DNA of 64,000 bases from Phytophthora colocasiae (lineage: Eukaryota > Oomycota > Peronosporomycetes > Peronosporales > Peronosporaceae): positions 930,001-994,000 of the forward strand of contig JAGKQI010000100.1 in assembly GCA_018806915.1 (NCBI GenBank), read 5' to 3'. The position numbers and the translations under genes were made by a program. Within the stretch, counting starts at the first letter, position 1; every line of letters starts with the position of its first letter. Below, piece by piece: positions 11,001 to 23,080 of the stretch. The notes under the pieces are model-generated. The model had not been told where the DNA came from. It was given only the letters and a program-made list of their open reading frames with translations, and searched no databases.

Positions 11001-14000
11001 TTCCCGTACTGGACTAGACTGGAAACCCTCAAACAGCAACTGCAAGACGATTTTACCACAGCTCCAGATCAAAGTGACGGATTAGCAGCAGCTTTTGCAG
11101 TTTTACAACCAGGATACCATTTAGAACTGGATATGGAATCGTGTGGACAATATCTGGATCAAGAGAGCTCTCATCCTCACTTGCTTTTAGAGCTAAATGA
11201 TCATTTGCAACGTCTCCGTAATGAGAAGAAGCTCATGAGGCAATTGAGTCCTGCTACACGCACTCGTTGTGCCTTTATTTCGGAAAATTCAAGTGAAGAA
11301 GAACCTTCCGGATTGACAAAGTGGCTAATGGTAAAATTGCACCAACTCAAAGTGGATTTACAGATCCACGAACGTCCTAAAGTTGAGCAGCTTCTACTGA
11401 CACCACCGTCTAATTCCTCAGCTTCTAATCAGCGTACGAAGCGAAATATCGAGACAGATATCCAGCAGACATTGATACACAATATCCCATCCTTCCAAAG
11501 TTTACTCCAAACGTTCGGAACAATTTCAAATTACGATAAAGCAGCCCGAGACGCAAGTGGAACAGCCAATGCACATGCCACTCGGTTGCATGAGTATCGA
11601 GAGGGAACGGTACGCTCTTTGGCGTCCATTTTCCACCGGTTCAACTGCTCGCTTGACCTATTGCGGATACGTTGCGGGTCTCGCTTTCGCTCAACTTCAG
11701 GGAAAAATCGACATTTAAAAGTTCCGAGTGATCCGAACAACGTGCATTCTGGATTAGGTCGACTGGAGCGTTGGCAGACGCTGTATCACCATGAGATCCG
11801 CCAATTACTGGACCAACTTACAAGCAAACTGAGCTCGGAAGCAGCTTTAGCGACGGATTTGTTCCATACTCATCCAGACAATTTACAAAGCCAGCAATAC
11901 GCTTCACTTTTACGCCAAGAAGTGGATTCTGCGCTTCAGGAGGTCACTGAACATTCCATTCGTATAATACGATGTACCTCCAGCTTCGCTTTACTGCAAA
12001 CGTATCAGAAAGACGCCTGCTTCGGTGCTCGAAAGCGTCGAGAATTATTGATAAAATTCCAGGTTTTCTTGGATAAAATCACACTGGAAGACGTTCAGGA
12101 TCAACTGAGACAGCTTGTGAAGATAGGAGAGCAAGCTTGGTTCGGTGAAGCTCGACCACTGGAATATGAGAAGGAATGGCAGGCTTTTAATGACGCTATC
12201 GGCAAGTATGAGCCCAGAGATAGCGCGTACATTGAAGAAATCACGCGGTTACTGCAGATTCACCGGATTTACATCGACGAGAACTGTCGAGCTGCTCGAC
12301 AGTCGCAATGTACTGCAGAGAATGAAGCTTTAGTGGCTTTGGATGCGCTGTGGGAACGCTTTCACCTTCCAGTATGGGATTCTTTAGGTGATGAAGTCTC
12401 ACAGGTTGTCGGTGGAGATAATCTTCACATGAAGAAGCGTCTGCTTGACTCTGAGCTCAACGTCGGAGCTTCTGCTTCTGCATCTTCACCGAAAGATTTG
12501 TCGTATGCGATCCGTAGTCTTCAAATGGGGGCAGCTACTGCACTTGCTCAGTTCTGTAATGCTGGCTTATTGGTACTTCCGCCTTTGAATAGTGTCGAAG
12601 AGCAGTTGAGGTATCTCCACTTGTCCATTGAACTCACGTGGGTGACTGCAGATTTAAAGGAGCTGGAAGAACAGTACAAGAACTTCCTTCTCCATCGTAA
12701 AACACATCGAGAGCACCAACGACCGCTTCGAAAACCCACACGAAGTCCACAACCTGCTTCAACGTCGCCTTCACTGCTAAAATTGAGCAAATACTACCTA
12801 GAAGACGGGGTTGAAAGCGTGACTGGTAAACTAGAGCCTGTTTTCGTTGTTCCAGCTAGTGAAATGTCCTGCTTCGTGCAGGAATTGACTACCCAGTGCG
12901 TGAGCCACAGCAAACAGCAACTTGATCTCCACAATGCATCCATGAAGCAGCTCAACGCACAATTCCAAGCTGCCAGTCTACACAATGAAAAGCTGGAGAG
13001 TCAGCAGGCAAAAGATAAAGCGGAAGAGCGGATCCGACGCGAAGCTTTCGCAGCAGATCATGCTTTTCACTTGTACTTTGAAGTGGAAGCTCTTCGGAAA
13101 CAACTGGGAGTATTGGAGGCACGAAGGGAACTGGACCAACAGATGCTGCGCTGTGATCTCAACGCCGAGTACAACGAGAAGCTTCAGGTAATGCACGTGG
13201 AACTGTTGAACAAACAGCACAAATTTGCGGAGTATCGTACAACCATGCAGAGAGAACTTCAATCCGTAATTCAAGGCGCTCATTCACAGTTTATCGATCA
13301 GCTCTTGGACTATTCCGGCTCTATCCCTTCAACAACGAAGAGCTCCGTGTCCCATTTACTGCGTGGTCAGCAGGATATTGTCCGGATTAAGAGTGAAAAC
13401 GCAGCCATGAAACAAGCGCTCTTGAAGGTCCAAGCTCTTGGAGATATGCAGCATCAAACACAAACTGCTGCCCGTGAACGCGAATTCCTGATCACGCAGA
13501 GATTTACAACAGCCGAAGCTCTTCAAAGGAACGAGGTGGAGCAACTGCAGACGTACGTGAAACAACTGGAGAGCAACTTAAGCAAGCTGTCGCAGGAGAA
13601 GACGTTCTTCCAGGTGAAGTGGACGACCGCGCAGAAGCAAATGGAGACGACAGCGCAAAGAAAACGTGAAGCCAAAGTCCGAGCACTGTCTGCAACGTAT
13701 AATCGACCTGGAAACGGTGATGAGGGTCTTCCAGCTATTTTCCCCGGTGCACGAGCCGTACCTGAAAGTACGAGTGACACTGACAGCGTAATGGATATAA
13801 ACATACGTCCACAAACTGCAGCAATTGCCAATGACATGGACCGACAGCGACTGGAAACACAGTACCTGAACTCCATGCGCCACTACCAGAACGAAATTCG
13901 TCGACTGCAGCAGCAAGTGACCAGAGAAATCCGCGAAAAAACAGCCATTGCCGATCAACTCAATCAACTACGAAAGTACGAGTCTTTAGCGTCTATCCAG

Positions 14001-14318
14001 ACACAGACTGCCGACCTTGATACGCCTAGAAGATCCCAGTCTGCATCTCCACGCGCAAATGTACGGCCACATAGCAGCATAATTGCACCCCCAGATCGTA
14101 CGATACCCAGACGCCCCAACACTTCATTTTCTCCACGTGCGTCCATGCCTCGAGCTCCTCAATCTCCAGCCCCCAGTATCTCGAGACCCAGTACAGCTAG
14201 CAGCTTTGGAACGCCTGCACGAAAGTTTCAAGTGATAAAACGGGAGATCAACGCGCTCGGTGGCGTGGCTGGAGTGGCTAACAGCTTCTCAGTCCGTGAA
14301 CCCCTGCCGTATCGCTAA
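8020..14318 (+). CDS. Giant coiled-coil protein, CCDC162/DUF4549-like
   Basis: Two exons: 8020-8163 and 8229-14318, with a 65-bp intron (donor after a CAG codon, acceptor TTTATAG). Together they give 2,077 residues. The ATG at 8020 is the first after an in-frame TGA 9 nt upstream, and exon 1 joins exon 2 in frame; the long open frame alone lacks an ATG at its beginning (it opens with TTG). The protein is alpha-helical and Leu/Gln/Glu-rich. Heptad-like segments are densest around residues 1500-1850 (from about 12.8 to 13.7 kb), and the last 150 residues are a Ser/Pro/Arg-rich disordered tail. There is no signal peptide or membrane span. The N-terminal layout resembles the DUF4549/CCDC162 family of cilium-bearing eukaryotes, which would suit a zoospore-forming oomycete, but that assignment is by general resemblance only. 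Confidence 0.75.
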
Positions 14319-14721
14319 TCCTGGTAGCAGCTACTACTACATGTAGTAAAGGCTATAAAGCTACGGATACCATGCAGAATGCAGCGCAAAGTAGAGCGTA
14401 CATTAACCAATAATACAGAAGAGCATTGAAGCAGCAGCGGAGCACGACTGAGTCGCTCCCTCCGACTGCTTGTCCAGCCCAATGGGCGAACATGGCTGCT
14501 TTCGTTGCTCCGAAAAGAGGGAGAAAGCGATACCGCACGACGAGAAATGGAGGGTGGAAGGATGAAGTGAAGCTTCCAGTCCCGCAGGATACGGCGCGCT
14601 GCAGTGAGAGGGGGGGGGGACTTTGATGCGATAGCTCCGCAGTGTGGCGTGCGTACAAATTTACGAGCCGTCCTCCCTGAGCAGCACATCAATACGTCAG
14701 TCTCCAATAAATTTCCTTGTC
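14319..14721. other. Intergenic region between convergent genes
   Basis: Holds the 3' ends of the coiled-coil gene and MAF1. Contains a G-run at about 14612-14620. No gene seen. Confidence 0.4.
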
Positions 14722-15545
14722 TCAAATGTCGTCGTACCAGTCCGGAGACATACCGAAGTAGTCCTCCATCGCATCTTCTCCGTCGTCGTCCATTGCGGCA
14801 GGTTCGTCCATGGTTTCGTCATCCATATCACTGTCGTATGCCAATCTGATCGTACACATTGTTGTGAGTACAAAAGAACATTGTAAGACCAGAGCAGCAC
14901 TTACCCCTTGCACAGACATGTGAAATACAAGACCTTCTTCTGCACCTTGTTGTAGAAGAAATAATTGAACGACCACCTGCGTACAGTACACATCTGTGAG
15001 TACACAATACAATAACCCATAAATAACCCATTGGGTACGTACAAGTTGCCGTCCGAAAACGGGTCCGAGTCCATGTCCGGGATGTAGCTGTACACGTCGC
15101 ACTCCTCGAGCTTAATGGCCTCGGCAATAGCTTCCCACATCTTCTCAACGAATCCGTTGCCCTCGGCCTCCAGCAGCTCGGCCAGGTCATGGTTAATACG
15201 TTGCAACGCTATCCGGAAGTCCGGCTCCTTGCGGAACTGCTCAGGCCTGACTGCGCTGAAGTCGTAGTCCGGAAAGCTGGCGTTCATCGTGGAGATGAGG
15301 TTGATCAGCAGTTTACGGGTGGAGGGGGCCGCGATGGGACCCAGGGGGGACGAGCCCAGCAAGTCTGCGGCTGCTTCGATCTCCTGCTGGTAGTAAAGCT
15401 CCAGGGACTTGGCCAGACGCTTGTCGCTGCCTGCCTTCTTGCATGAATAGGTCTCGATCTTGCCGTTCAGCATGCGGTCACCGATCTCGTAGTTGCCCAG
15501 CACGGAGTTGAGCCATGAGAGCTGCGGCTCTTCCAGGTACTTCAT
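14722..15545 (-). CDS. MAF1: MAF1, repressor of RNA polymerase III transcription
   Basis: MAF1 is a nuclear/cytoplasmic phosphoprotein that binds RNA polymerase III and represses tRNA and 5S synthesis under stress, downstream of TOR. Three exons on the minus strand: 15545-15043, 14976-14905, 14845-14722. The introns are 66 bp (GTACGT...CAG) and 59 bp (GTAAGT...CAG). Spliced length is 232 residues. Family hallmarks are visible: an N-terminal box with KIETYSCK, then SFPDYDFS, then ECDVYSYIPDMDSDPF. Splicing restores the WSFNYFFYNK box immediately after the DGN-L codons, as the family requires. The C-terminus is an acidic tail rich in Asp, Glu and Met, as in other MAF1 proteins. The usual mobile phosphorylated linker is short here. 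It is divergent from the CDK8-type kinase, with only 136 bp between start codons. Confidence 0.93.
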
Positions 15546-15628
15546 CGTACAGTTTTAATGTAGGTTGTTACTTTGAGGAATGTCGTTCATATGGCAACCT
15601 AGCCCGTTTCTTTACTGTGTTCAAGTAT

Positions 15629-15659
15629 GTGTGCCACACATCAATTAAATGTGGCACAC
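15629..15659. promoter_or_regulatory. Interrupted palindrome in the MAF1-CDK8 divergent promoter
   Basis: GTGTGCCACA at 15629-15638 and its exact reverse complement TGTGGCACAC at 15650-15659, separated by 11 bp. It sits almost centrally between the two divergent start codons and could bind a dimeric regulator. Confidence 0.45.
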
Positions 15660-15671
15660 ACCACACCATTT

Positions 15672-15685
15672 TCATTCCGCAATGA
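15672..15685 (+). promoter_or_regulatory. Initiator-like element overlapping the CDK8 start
   Basis: TCATTCCGCAATGA, 12 of 14 matches to the oomycete initiator. It contains the ATG at 15682, implying either an extremely short leader or a different true start. Confidence 0.45.
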
Positions 15686-17470
15686 GGCGCTCGACATTGC
15701 GGCGACCCGAGAGCTTCACGGACAAGTACCGCATCCTGGGCAAGATCGGCGAGGGTACGTATGGTATAGTGTTCAAGGCGGAGGCGTATTCCTCCGCATT
15801 ACTGCCACGTCCGTCGAGCGGGGGATCGGGATCGAACGCTACAGAAGACGAAGAGCCCATGACGTTTGCCATCAAATTGGTTAAACCCCATAAAGAAGGC
15901 AAGAATGATGTCGTGTTGTCTAGCGCTACAGTCCGCGAGATTAAATTACTACGTGAACTACATCACGACAATGTGATGCACCTCCATGACGTCCATGTGG
16001 ACCCGCGGGACAAGTCGTTGGCGCTGGTTTTCGAGTACGGAGACCATGATTTACATGATATCATCGTGCAGAGCAAGCAGAAGCCGCTGGGCGAGTATAC
16101 GCGCAAGTCACTTATGTACCAGATCCTTAAAGGTGTGGACTACATGCATGACGCCTGGGTCATGCATCGAGATATGAAACCGCAAAACATTTTGGTGGTC
16201 GGACATGGACGCAAAAGAGGGCAAGTTAAACTAGGAGGTATACTTGTGGTAGTCATTTTATAGATTAGGTAAGGGTTCCACGTACTGATACTATTCCTTA
16301 TGGCTCTAGATTTCGGTCTGGCACGTATCTACAAAGAACCGATTAAGGCGCTTTCAGATGTGGAGCGGGTGGTGGTGACTCTGTGGTATCGTGCGCCGGA
16401 ATTACTGCTGGGGGCTAAACATTACACCAAGGCGGTGGATTTATGGGCCGTCGGCTGTATCTTTGCAGAGCTGATTAATACACGGGAACTGTTTTGCGGC
16501 AAGGAAGTGGAGGGATCCAATGCTCCGTTCCAGAAGGATCAGTTGGACAAGATCTTCAAAGTGCTGGGAATGCCCACACCACAAACGTGGGAAGGACTCG
16601 ATAATCTACCGGAATATAACCATGTGGTGCAAATGGGGCGTGAACGCAAGTACCCTTCCCAGTCGGAGTTGAAGAATGCTGTCAAGGTCGGACCAGGCCG
16701 TGCTGGGGCAGCTTTGCTGGATCTGCTGTCCAGGCTGCTTGAATATGGTAGGCGGTGTGTAATTGTCGTCGTTATTAGAGAACATGAGCTTATTTCTATG
16801 TGTGTGTAGACCCAGAAACTCGTATTACGGCGAAGGAAGCGCTAGAACACGAATATTTCAAGGAAATTGTACGCATATTACGTGCTACAAACGACGTGCT
16901 AGACTGACATGCTCTTTTTAATTTTTTTTTGTTAATGAATAGGAGCCTGAACCTCGGGACTGGGCCTTCGACGAACCTGGCAAGGAACCCGTCTCGTTCC
17001 GAACTCAGACGGTAGAACCCGTAGCGGAAGAAAGCCTCCCGTGGAAGAGCAAGAAGGATGGAGCAGCTGGTGGTGATGGCAAGACTGAAGGAGGGGCTGG
17101 CAGCCCTCACCGAGATGGTTCCGTCAGCCGTGGATCTCAGCACCACAATGACCACCGTGGACGTGAAGGATCGTCTCGTAGCCGCAGCCACCACAACTCT
17201 CGAGACTCTCAACAGCCACCACCACGGCGCAGCGATCGCAATAACGCAGGTGATAACAGTAACACACGAGACACCAGGAGTCGAGGCCAGGGTTCTGGGG
17301 GAAATGCGCAAGGTGCTGGCGGCTCTGCTTGGAGAGACCGAGGTAACACCCGTGGAGCTGCTGCCAACGCTAACGCTGTGACTGGAGCCAAGCGAGGCGG
17401 TAATGAACGCCCCACAAGTGCTTCCAGCTCTGGCCGTCCTCGTAGTCCAAAGCAACCACGGAGACGTTGA
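15682..17470 (+). CDS. CDK8: CDK8-type cyclin-dependent kinase (Mediator kinase module)
   Basis: Ser/Thr kinase that with cyclin C phosphorylates RNA polymerase II machinery in the Mediator kinase module. Four exons: 15682-16237, 16310-16747, 16810-16868, 16943-17470, with introns of 72, 62 and 74 bp, all in frame. 526 residues. Visible parts: Gly-rich loop IGEGTYGIV (about 22-30), ATP lysine K65, a CDK helix with RE at 85-86, catalytic HRDMKPQN at 162-169, DFG at 186-188 restored by splicing, and the activation segment DVERVVVTLWYRAPELLLG, close to CDK8's DLDPVVVTFWYRAPE and lacking the usual activating Thr. HYTKAVDLWAVGCIFAEL follows. The last 175 residues are a disordered Arg/Ser/Gly/Asn-rich tail, continuing the frame to TGA at 17468. 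An alternative ATG lies 33 nt upstream (15649) but precedes the initiator. Confidence 0.9.
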
Positions 17471-17601
17471 TGGTGCAAGCGGACAGGACTGGTCGTTCAC
17501 GCATAAACACATTCGAGCGTGGCTTTATTAGAAATGCAGCAATTTCGGTTCTCTTTGTTCATTTCTCTCCTTCACATCTTTCTGTTTTCTTTCCCCATGA
17601 A

Positions 17602-19518
17602 TTACTTCTTGGGAGTGGTGTCGGCGAGCAGGCGTTCGATGTCGATAAGGCTTTCAACCAGAAGTTCTTTTAGCTGAGGAAGGTCCTTACGGTAGCTGGA
17701 GAGCTGAAAAGCAGATCCCTCCTTCTCAATTCCGTACCCAATGCCGTAGCAGTCTTCGTTCACAGGACCAAAACTGCCACCCTCGAGAGCAGGACTGGAG
17801 AGTGTGCTGGTGGACAGGATAATCTTGCTCATAATTTGATGGGCGGGCAGTGTGTAGAACTCTGGCACATCCAAACCTTGTAGCTCCGCAATGGCTCGCA
17901 GCGCGAACAGGTGCCGGTCAAAGCCCTGACCCATCACGCCGTTCTTGGTGAGCTCGCTGTGCTTCGTCACAGCCGCACGCAATGCAGCAGCCTTTTCGCT
18001 ATCAGATGCCGAGGCGTTCGTCATGGTGCGGACGAAGTTCACAGCCTCGTTTGTGCAACTGCGCACGGTTTCGGTGCGTCCATGCTTGAATGCAGCGGTG
18101 CTGGCGCTTTCGTATGTGGCCACAAACTTCTGGTGCAATTTGAAGTGCGCCAATTGGATGGTCATTTGCATGAGGCCGTCAGTGCCGATATCGTACTGCT
18201 TACCAACAGCGCGCGTCACCGGAGTTTCTGCACATGCAACCAACAAACTTGACGACCACTTGTCGTACGTCTTCTTCGCCTCGTTCAGCAACTGTTTCGT
18301 CTCAGCGTTGACATCCCATGCAAGTTCCTTTGGCTTTGCTTGATTGCTTGCCTTGAGCACTGGGTACTTGACGCTGTCACCGTACAGTTCGTTGAGGTAG
18401 CGCAGCACAGCAACACCATCACCCCACGCATGCTCAAAGTTCACCGATGCCGTACCATTAGCAGCAACAATCAACTGAAAACTCTTGTCGAACCAGTGGT
18501 TGGTGCCGTCGCCCTTCAAGAACGTGCTGCTCACCTGCTCCGGCGTCTCGGGTGACTCGTGCTCCAGAGACACAACGAACAACGCGCTGTCAATCTGCTC
18601 CAAAGTCGCCTTGTTAACGGTGCTTGACTCGAGCTTCTGGCGAGCGTTGGCCCATGCATCACGATTCAAGGTCGTCATGAGTCCCATACCAGGTCCGTCC
18701 GGTGTGCTCTTGACCAGTGGCTCAGCCAAAATGGCCTCTACATTGGCAAAAATCTGCTCGTCTGGGACTGCTGAGCCGTCAGCCGTCAATACATCGAACG
18801 TATAAAACTTAGTTCCTCTCTGGACGACCACGTGCTTAGATCCAGGAGAGATCTTGAGCTCATCCTGCCCCAATCTCGGCAGTCTCGTGCTAGAGAACAA
18901 GTTCTTGTACTGCGACATATCCAGCGGATAAGCTCCCATTGCTGCAGCTCCGTAGAAACTCACACTTTCCGGCAGAAACTTGCAGAAGTACTGGAAAGCC
19001 TTGGTCTTGCTTGTATCCGGCTTGGTGTGGAAGATATCGGGCTCCAGTCTCTTGTCTCTCAACGTCCGATGCACTCTGACAGTTGACGCAATCAACGACG
19101 CCGCACGCTGGCTCTGTGAGTTCTTGGCAGGCACAGGGTCCATCTTGAGCTTGATCTGCGGATTGTAGTTGATAGGCAGAGGCTGGCGATCGTTCAGGTA
19201 CATCTCAAGCCACCATTGGTTGATGTATGACGTGTGCTTGTTCGCAGCGTCCCGATCCACCAGCGTCTGGTGCAGCTGAGGCCCTACGCCCTTCTGGAAG
19301 TCCGCAACAGCGCGTTGAGTCTGCTTCAACTGATCAGAGGACACGACGGGCTCAACCGCCGCTAGATAGCGACTGAGCGTGTCCTCGAGCTTCGGGATCG
19401 GCAGGCGGGTTAGGCTCTTCTGGAAGTGGAAGGTGGGGATGATCGTGTCCTGCACGTAGCCGGCGGACGAGAAGGCGCGGCGCAGCGGAGCCGCACGAGC
19501 GCGGGAGACGTGCAGCAT
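17602..19518 (-). CDS. CPT2: Mitochondrial carnitine O-palmitoyltransferase 2
   Basis: Transfers long-chain acyl groups from carnitine back to CoA on the matrix side of the inner mitochondrial membrane, feeding beta-oxidation. Single exon, 638 residues, close to the animal enzyme. The chosen Met begins an Arg/Ala/Ser-rich amphipathic leader (MLHVSRARAAPLRRAFSSAG) typical of matrix import; an in-frame Met 132 nt upstream would place the promoter boxes inside the coding region. The catalytic His is H363 in FEHAWGDGVAVLRY, corresponding to the human H372 motif. The substrate-binding STSTLSSPALEGGSFGPV segment and the GYGIGYG-like region near the C-terminus are present. It converges on CDK8 with 131 bp between stop codons. 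Confidence 0.93.
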   Translation of the reverse strand: MLHVSRARAAPLRRAFSSAGYVQDTIIPTFHFQKSLTRLPIPKLEDTLSRYLAAVEPVVSSDQLKQTQRAVADFQKGVGPQLHQTLVDRDAANKHTSYINQWWLEMYLNDRQPLPINYNPQIKLKMDPVPAKNSQSQRAASLIASTVRVHRTLRDKRLEPDIFHTKPDTSKTKAFQYFCKFLPESVSFYGAAAMGAYPLDMSQYKNLFSSTRLPRLGQDELKISPGSKHVVVQRGTKFYTFDVLTADGSAVPDEQIFANVEAILAEPLVKSTPDGPGMGLMTTLNRDAWANARQKLESSTVNKATLEQIDSALFVVSLEHESPETPEQVSSTFLKGDGTNHWFDKSFQLIVAANGTASVNFEHAWGDGVAVLRYLNELYGDSVKYPVLKASNQAKPKELAWDVNAETKQLLNEAKKTYDKWSSSLLVACAETPVTRAVGKQYDIGTDGLMQMTIQLAHFKLHQKFVATYESASTAAFKHGRTETVRSCTNEAVNFVRTMTNASASDSEKAAALRAAVTKHSELTKNGVMGQGFDRHLFALRAIAELQGLDVPEFYTLPAHQIMSKIILSTSTLSSPALEGGSFGPVNEDCYGIGYGIEKEGSAFQLSSYRKDLPQLKELLVESLIDIERLLADTTPKK

Positions 19519-19576
19519 CGCGTGGAGTGACGCTGAAGATCGGTTGACGTTCAAGACACTTGAAGGATCTGACGTG

Positions 19577-19598
19577 TCCGGATAATTTTTATCCGGAT
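19577..19598. promoter_or_regulatory. Paired TCCGGAT boxes upstream of CPT2
   Basis: TCCGGATAA (19577-19585) and ATCCGGAT (19591-19598), 59-80 bp upstream of the CPT2 ATG. The same palindromic box occurs twice before the SPPL2-type gene at 50330 and 50357. Confidence 0.5.
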
Positions 19599-19649
19599 GG
19601 TTTTTTCTTATCATGACCTGTAACAACTGTAAAATTGTTTTAAGGATCA

Positions 19650-19905
19650 CTCATGTTGTCATACATATGGAATGGTTTTTTATAATTATTTCCTTTTTAA
19701 ATCCAACAAGTTATTCTGTTTTTTTTTTTTGGTTTTTTTTCGGTTGTTTATTCAGCTGGCGTCCTGAGCAGCCTCCGTGTGTGGATCCAGTGCACTTAAA
19801 TCTCTAGAACCATTGATCAATACGGATAAGATGCTCAGCTGTTTGAACGTTGCTATCCCGCAGCCAAGCTCGCAAGTTTAAGACACCACCATCGTCTCTA
19901 CAAGT
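19650..19905. other. Intergenic, T-rich
   Basis: Between CPT2 and the hAT transposase. Contains T-runs at about 19719-19740. I could not place transposon ends here. Confidence 0.4.
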
Positions 19906-19919
19906 TCATTTTCCATTTT
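19906..19919 (+). promoter_or_regulatory. Oomycete initiator of the hAT transposase
   Basis: TCATTTTCCATTTT, a full consensus match, ending 5 nt before the ATG at 19925. A host-type initiator on a transposon gene. Confidence 0.7.
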
Positions 19920-19924
19920 TCAGG

Positions 19925-21981
19925 ATGGGACGGAAACCAGGAGGCATTTGGCTTCACTTCACGCCTCATGCTGCCGGCCCGTACAAGTCTGCTCGTGCTG
20001 CATGCACCCATTGTGGAAAAACGACGTCTGCGACTACCAACAACATGACAAGTCATCTACAATCCTGTCCCCAAATGGCTACTTCTATCGGACGTTTGGC
20101 GGAGTCTTTGAACGACAGCAGTGGGTGGCCGGGCATGGCGGAGTCCATCGTTTCGCAATTGGAAGCCAAGTCATTCCCAAGCATCTCGCGAGAGGAGCGA
20201 GATGCGCTCGACCACAAATTTGCTGCTGCAGTGCACAAGACAGGAACAGAGTTTTCTCTGTTTGACCATGCCGCCTTTAGAGAATTTTTCGATCTCTTGA
20301 ATCCTGTCTATTCACCTCCGAGTGCTGCTGAACTGTCAACAACGCTGCTATCGGATACCTATCAACGCGTCATGATGGAAGTTAAGAAGGCAATGTGTTC
20401 GGCCGTTGCCCTTACCGTTGGTGTTGATGGTGCTACGAATGTACTCTCTCGAAGCATGTCCAACGTCATAGTCCATGACCCTCGACCTTGGTTTGCAGAA
20501 TATTTGAAAGCGGACTTAAAAAAGGAAAGCGCTGTTGAGGTTTCACGGAAAATCGCGTCCGTTATGTCGCGATTAAACAGTTTCATGAATCCCCCACTCT
20601 GTCAGCCTGAGGATCATTGCAGAGCCGTTTTTGCGTTTATTTCGGACTCGTGCAACCTCATGCGAGCGGTGCGTGAGTCTCTGTATAATGGCGGTCACGT
20701 GACTCTCACGTACGGATGCAGTACGTATGCACTCAACAACTTTTGTGAGGACATTGCAAAGTTAGCTGCCGTGAAAATACTATTCGACGTGCTGTGTTCG
20801 TGTCAAAAACTGTCAAGAACCAGGGGTTGTTGAACAAGATTTTTTGCGAGCTCTGCGCAGAACTTCTCGGAAAGTCGTATGCGATGGTATTGTACTCGGC
20901 ATCTCGTTGGAGTAGTATCAATTTGATGTTCGTGCGTCTTTCGAAGGTGGTGAAAAGAGCTGTTACTGCCGTTGTATCTGCAGTACTGAATGAAAAGACC
21001 GAGCGTCAGATTGATGAGACGTATGAACTACCAGCTGACTATGTAGCGACAGTGATGGACGCTGGGTTTTGGCGCGGAGTATCGAGAGGTGTCACGATAT
21101 TTGATACAATATGCAAGTGCATTGGGATCCTCGAGAGTACCGTGGCAACGCTTTCTACGGTATACGCGACTTTTGTGTACGTGTACTTACACATCGGACG
21201 TGTCATGGACGAAGATGACAGTACTTTCCTCCGACAAAAACTACTTTATCGTTGGAACAGGATTCGCTCGCCGGTTCATGCATTGGCGTTCTTCTGTGAC
21301 CCATTTTACTACCCGTTTAGAGTGGCGATATCCGACAGTGACGTTGAGCCAACAGCGCTTGACCTGGGGCCTGTGGATCTTTACCAACAATGCCGAGATG
21401 CGATTGCACTTCTCTGTCGCCTCGATGGAGACAACGGCGACAGAAAAGCAAAAGCAACGGTAGAATTCTACCGTTTCAGTGCTGGAGATGGCAGTGACGC
21501 ACAGCATTGGGGGGATCCAGCCATTTATCGTCCCCACATGATCTGGAGCCAAGGTCAACGCAAATTTCCAGTTCTCTCACAGCTTCTGATGAAGGTTTAC
21601 TCGGTTCCAGCATCCAGTGCAGGCGTTGAACGCAATCACAAAACCGCAAAGAGGATCCATACAGCTCCACGTAACAGAATGTCTCGAGGTAAAGTGGAGC
21701 AGCAATTAGCTGTAGCGCACAATTCCGCCGTTGCTGAATTGGCTATGCCTGACGGTCGACAGCCATTTGATTTGTTCATGCGGAACAACCCACTGTTACC
21801 AACAACGAACGCTGATGCCTGTGTGGATGCTGAAGTTGGAGACGACGAAATCGACCACGACACTGGATGCTCATTGACAGAGGCAGAGTTCCTCAAACAG
21901 GATTCGATGTCCGCGGCAGTCGCGTTGTTCAGTCTTGCTTCAATGCCTGACCACATCCTCTTTCCCCTTCACGACGATTAA
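19925..21981 (+). pseudogene. hAT-family transposase, one frameshift
   Basis: DDE transposase of the hAT superfamily (cut-and-paste). The N-terminal part (19925 to about 20770) has a BED-type zinc finger: C-x2-C in ACTHCGK and a downstream H-x4-C pair in SHLQSC, then a catalytic-core segment with TVGVDGATN and FAFISDSCNLMRAV. The second part (about 20770-21981, the next frame) carries the rest of the core and the C-terminal dimerisation region, recognisable by FPVLSQLLMKVYSVPASSAG and R.MS. The two parts abut with a one-base phase change near 20755-20772, too small a gap for an intron. Otherwise the frame is open and a perfect initiator precedes the ATG, so inactivation would be recent, or the shift is a sequencing error. 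Terminal repeats were not found. Confidence 0.8.
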
Positions 21982-23080
21982 GCGGATAGCACTTGGTCAC
22001 TTAAAGCGGCAAATATTCTCTTCTCGGTACGAGCTACACACGATCACGATAGGAAATTCCTGTGGACACATTCTTGTCACTACATCTATATGAACAATAC
22101 ATTTGATTCACTCTGACTAAAACAACATACCTGATGCGAAGTAAAATTCATACCCTTGATACGGGAGGAGACTAGCAATTTCATTGTGCAATCTCAGTCT
22201 AACGTCCTCCATTCTTCACCGACTAATCCGTTGTAGTTTCAGCTCGCATGGCGTCGATAATGCGTAAGAGGTCTTCATATCAGTGATTCAGACGTGGCTT
22301 GGCAGCTTTACGAACCTCCACCGACACTAGAGCATGTAGTTCGCGCAGGTGAAAAGTCTTTGCGATCAAACATCCAGGTAGATTGTCGCTTGATGGGAAT
22401 TGAGAGTTTGCGAGGCTCCTCTTGACATACGCTTACACACGTCCTTCTGCAAGCAACGCCTTGCGCTTTAAGACGCATTTCTCACTGACACTCGACACGG
22501 AGTACTATAAGTTGTAGCCCACGTCCACCTGGTACATCCCCACAAACATAAAACTTTGAATTAGGGTACTGCACACCTCCAGGAGACTACTTGCTGTCCA
22601 AATGCTTACCGTGGTTAACTCAGCCGCTGCTCTTTCTTGCTCTTGTCTCAATGGTTAATGAACCAGTCGCCCGATAGAAGACCGTTTTTAAACCGGTTTT
22701 CAACCGATATTTTTTTCCGAGTAAAAAACCAACCAATCTATAGTCATACAAGCAGAAATTAAAAATAATTATGCGCCCGCCAGGAGTCTGGTATGGGGAC
22801 CCGGGAGGTAAACCTGGGAGGCTTCGCAGTTCGAAGCCCCAAGCCACATGAGATTTTTGACACTCCTACTATTAACCCAGACCAATCGTATGCGCAATAT
22901 TTTGCAACATCTCCAGCCAGTAGAATGACCGTATTTCCTATTTATAGCCAATAAAATGTAGGTTTCCCCGCCTAATTTGCAACTGTGTTTCTCACGCGTC
23001 TCTACCACCAGCCACAGCAGTCTGAGATTCGATGGATACAACGCAGCGACGGCACACGGCGTCCAGCGCCCAGCGAGCCC
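21982..23080. other. Region without a supported gene
   Basis: 3' flank of the hAT copy and unassigned sequence. At 22785-22850 a GC-rich stretch has weak RNA polymerase III box resemblance (AGTTCGAAGCC), discussed under rejected items. Confidence 0.3.
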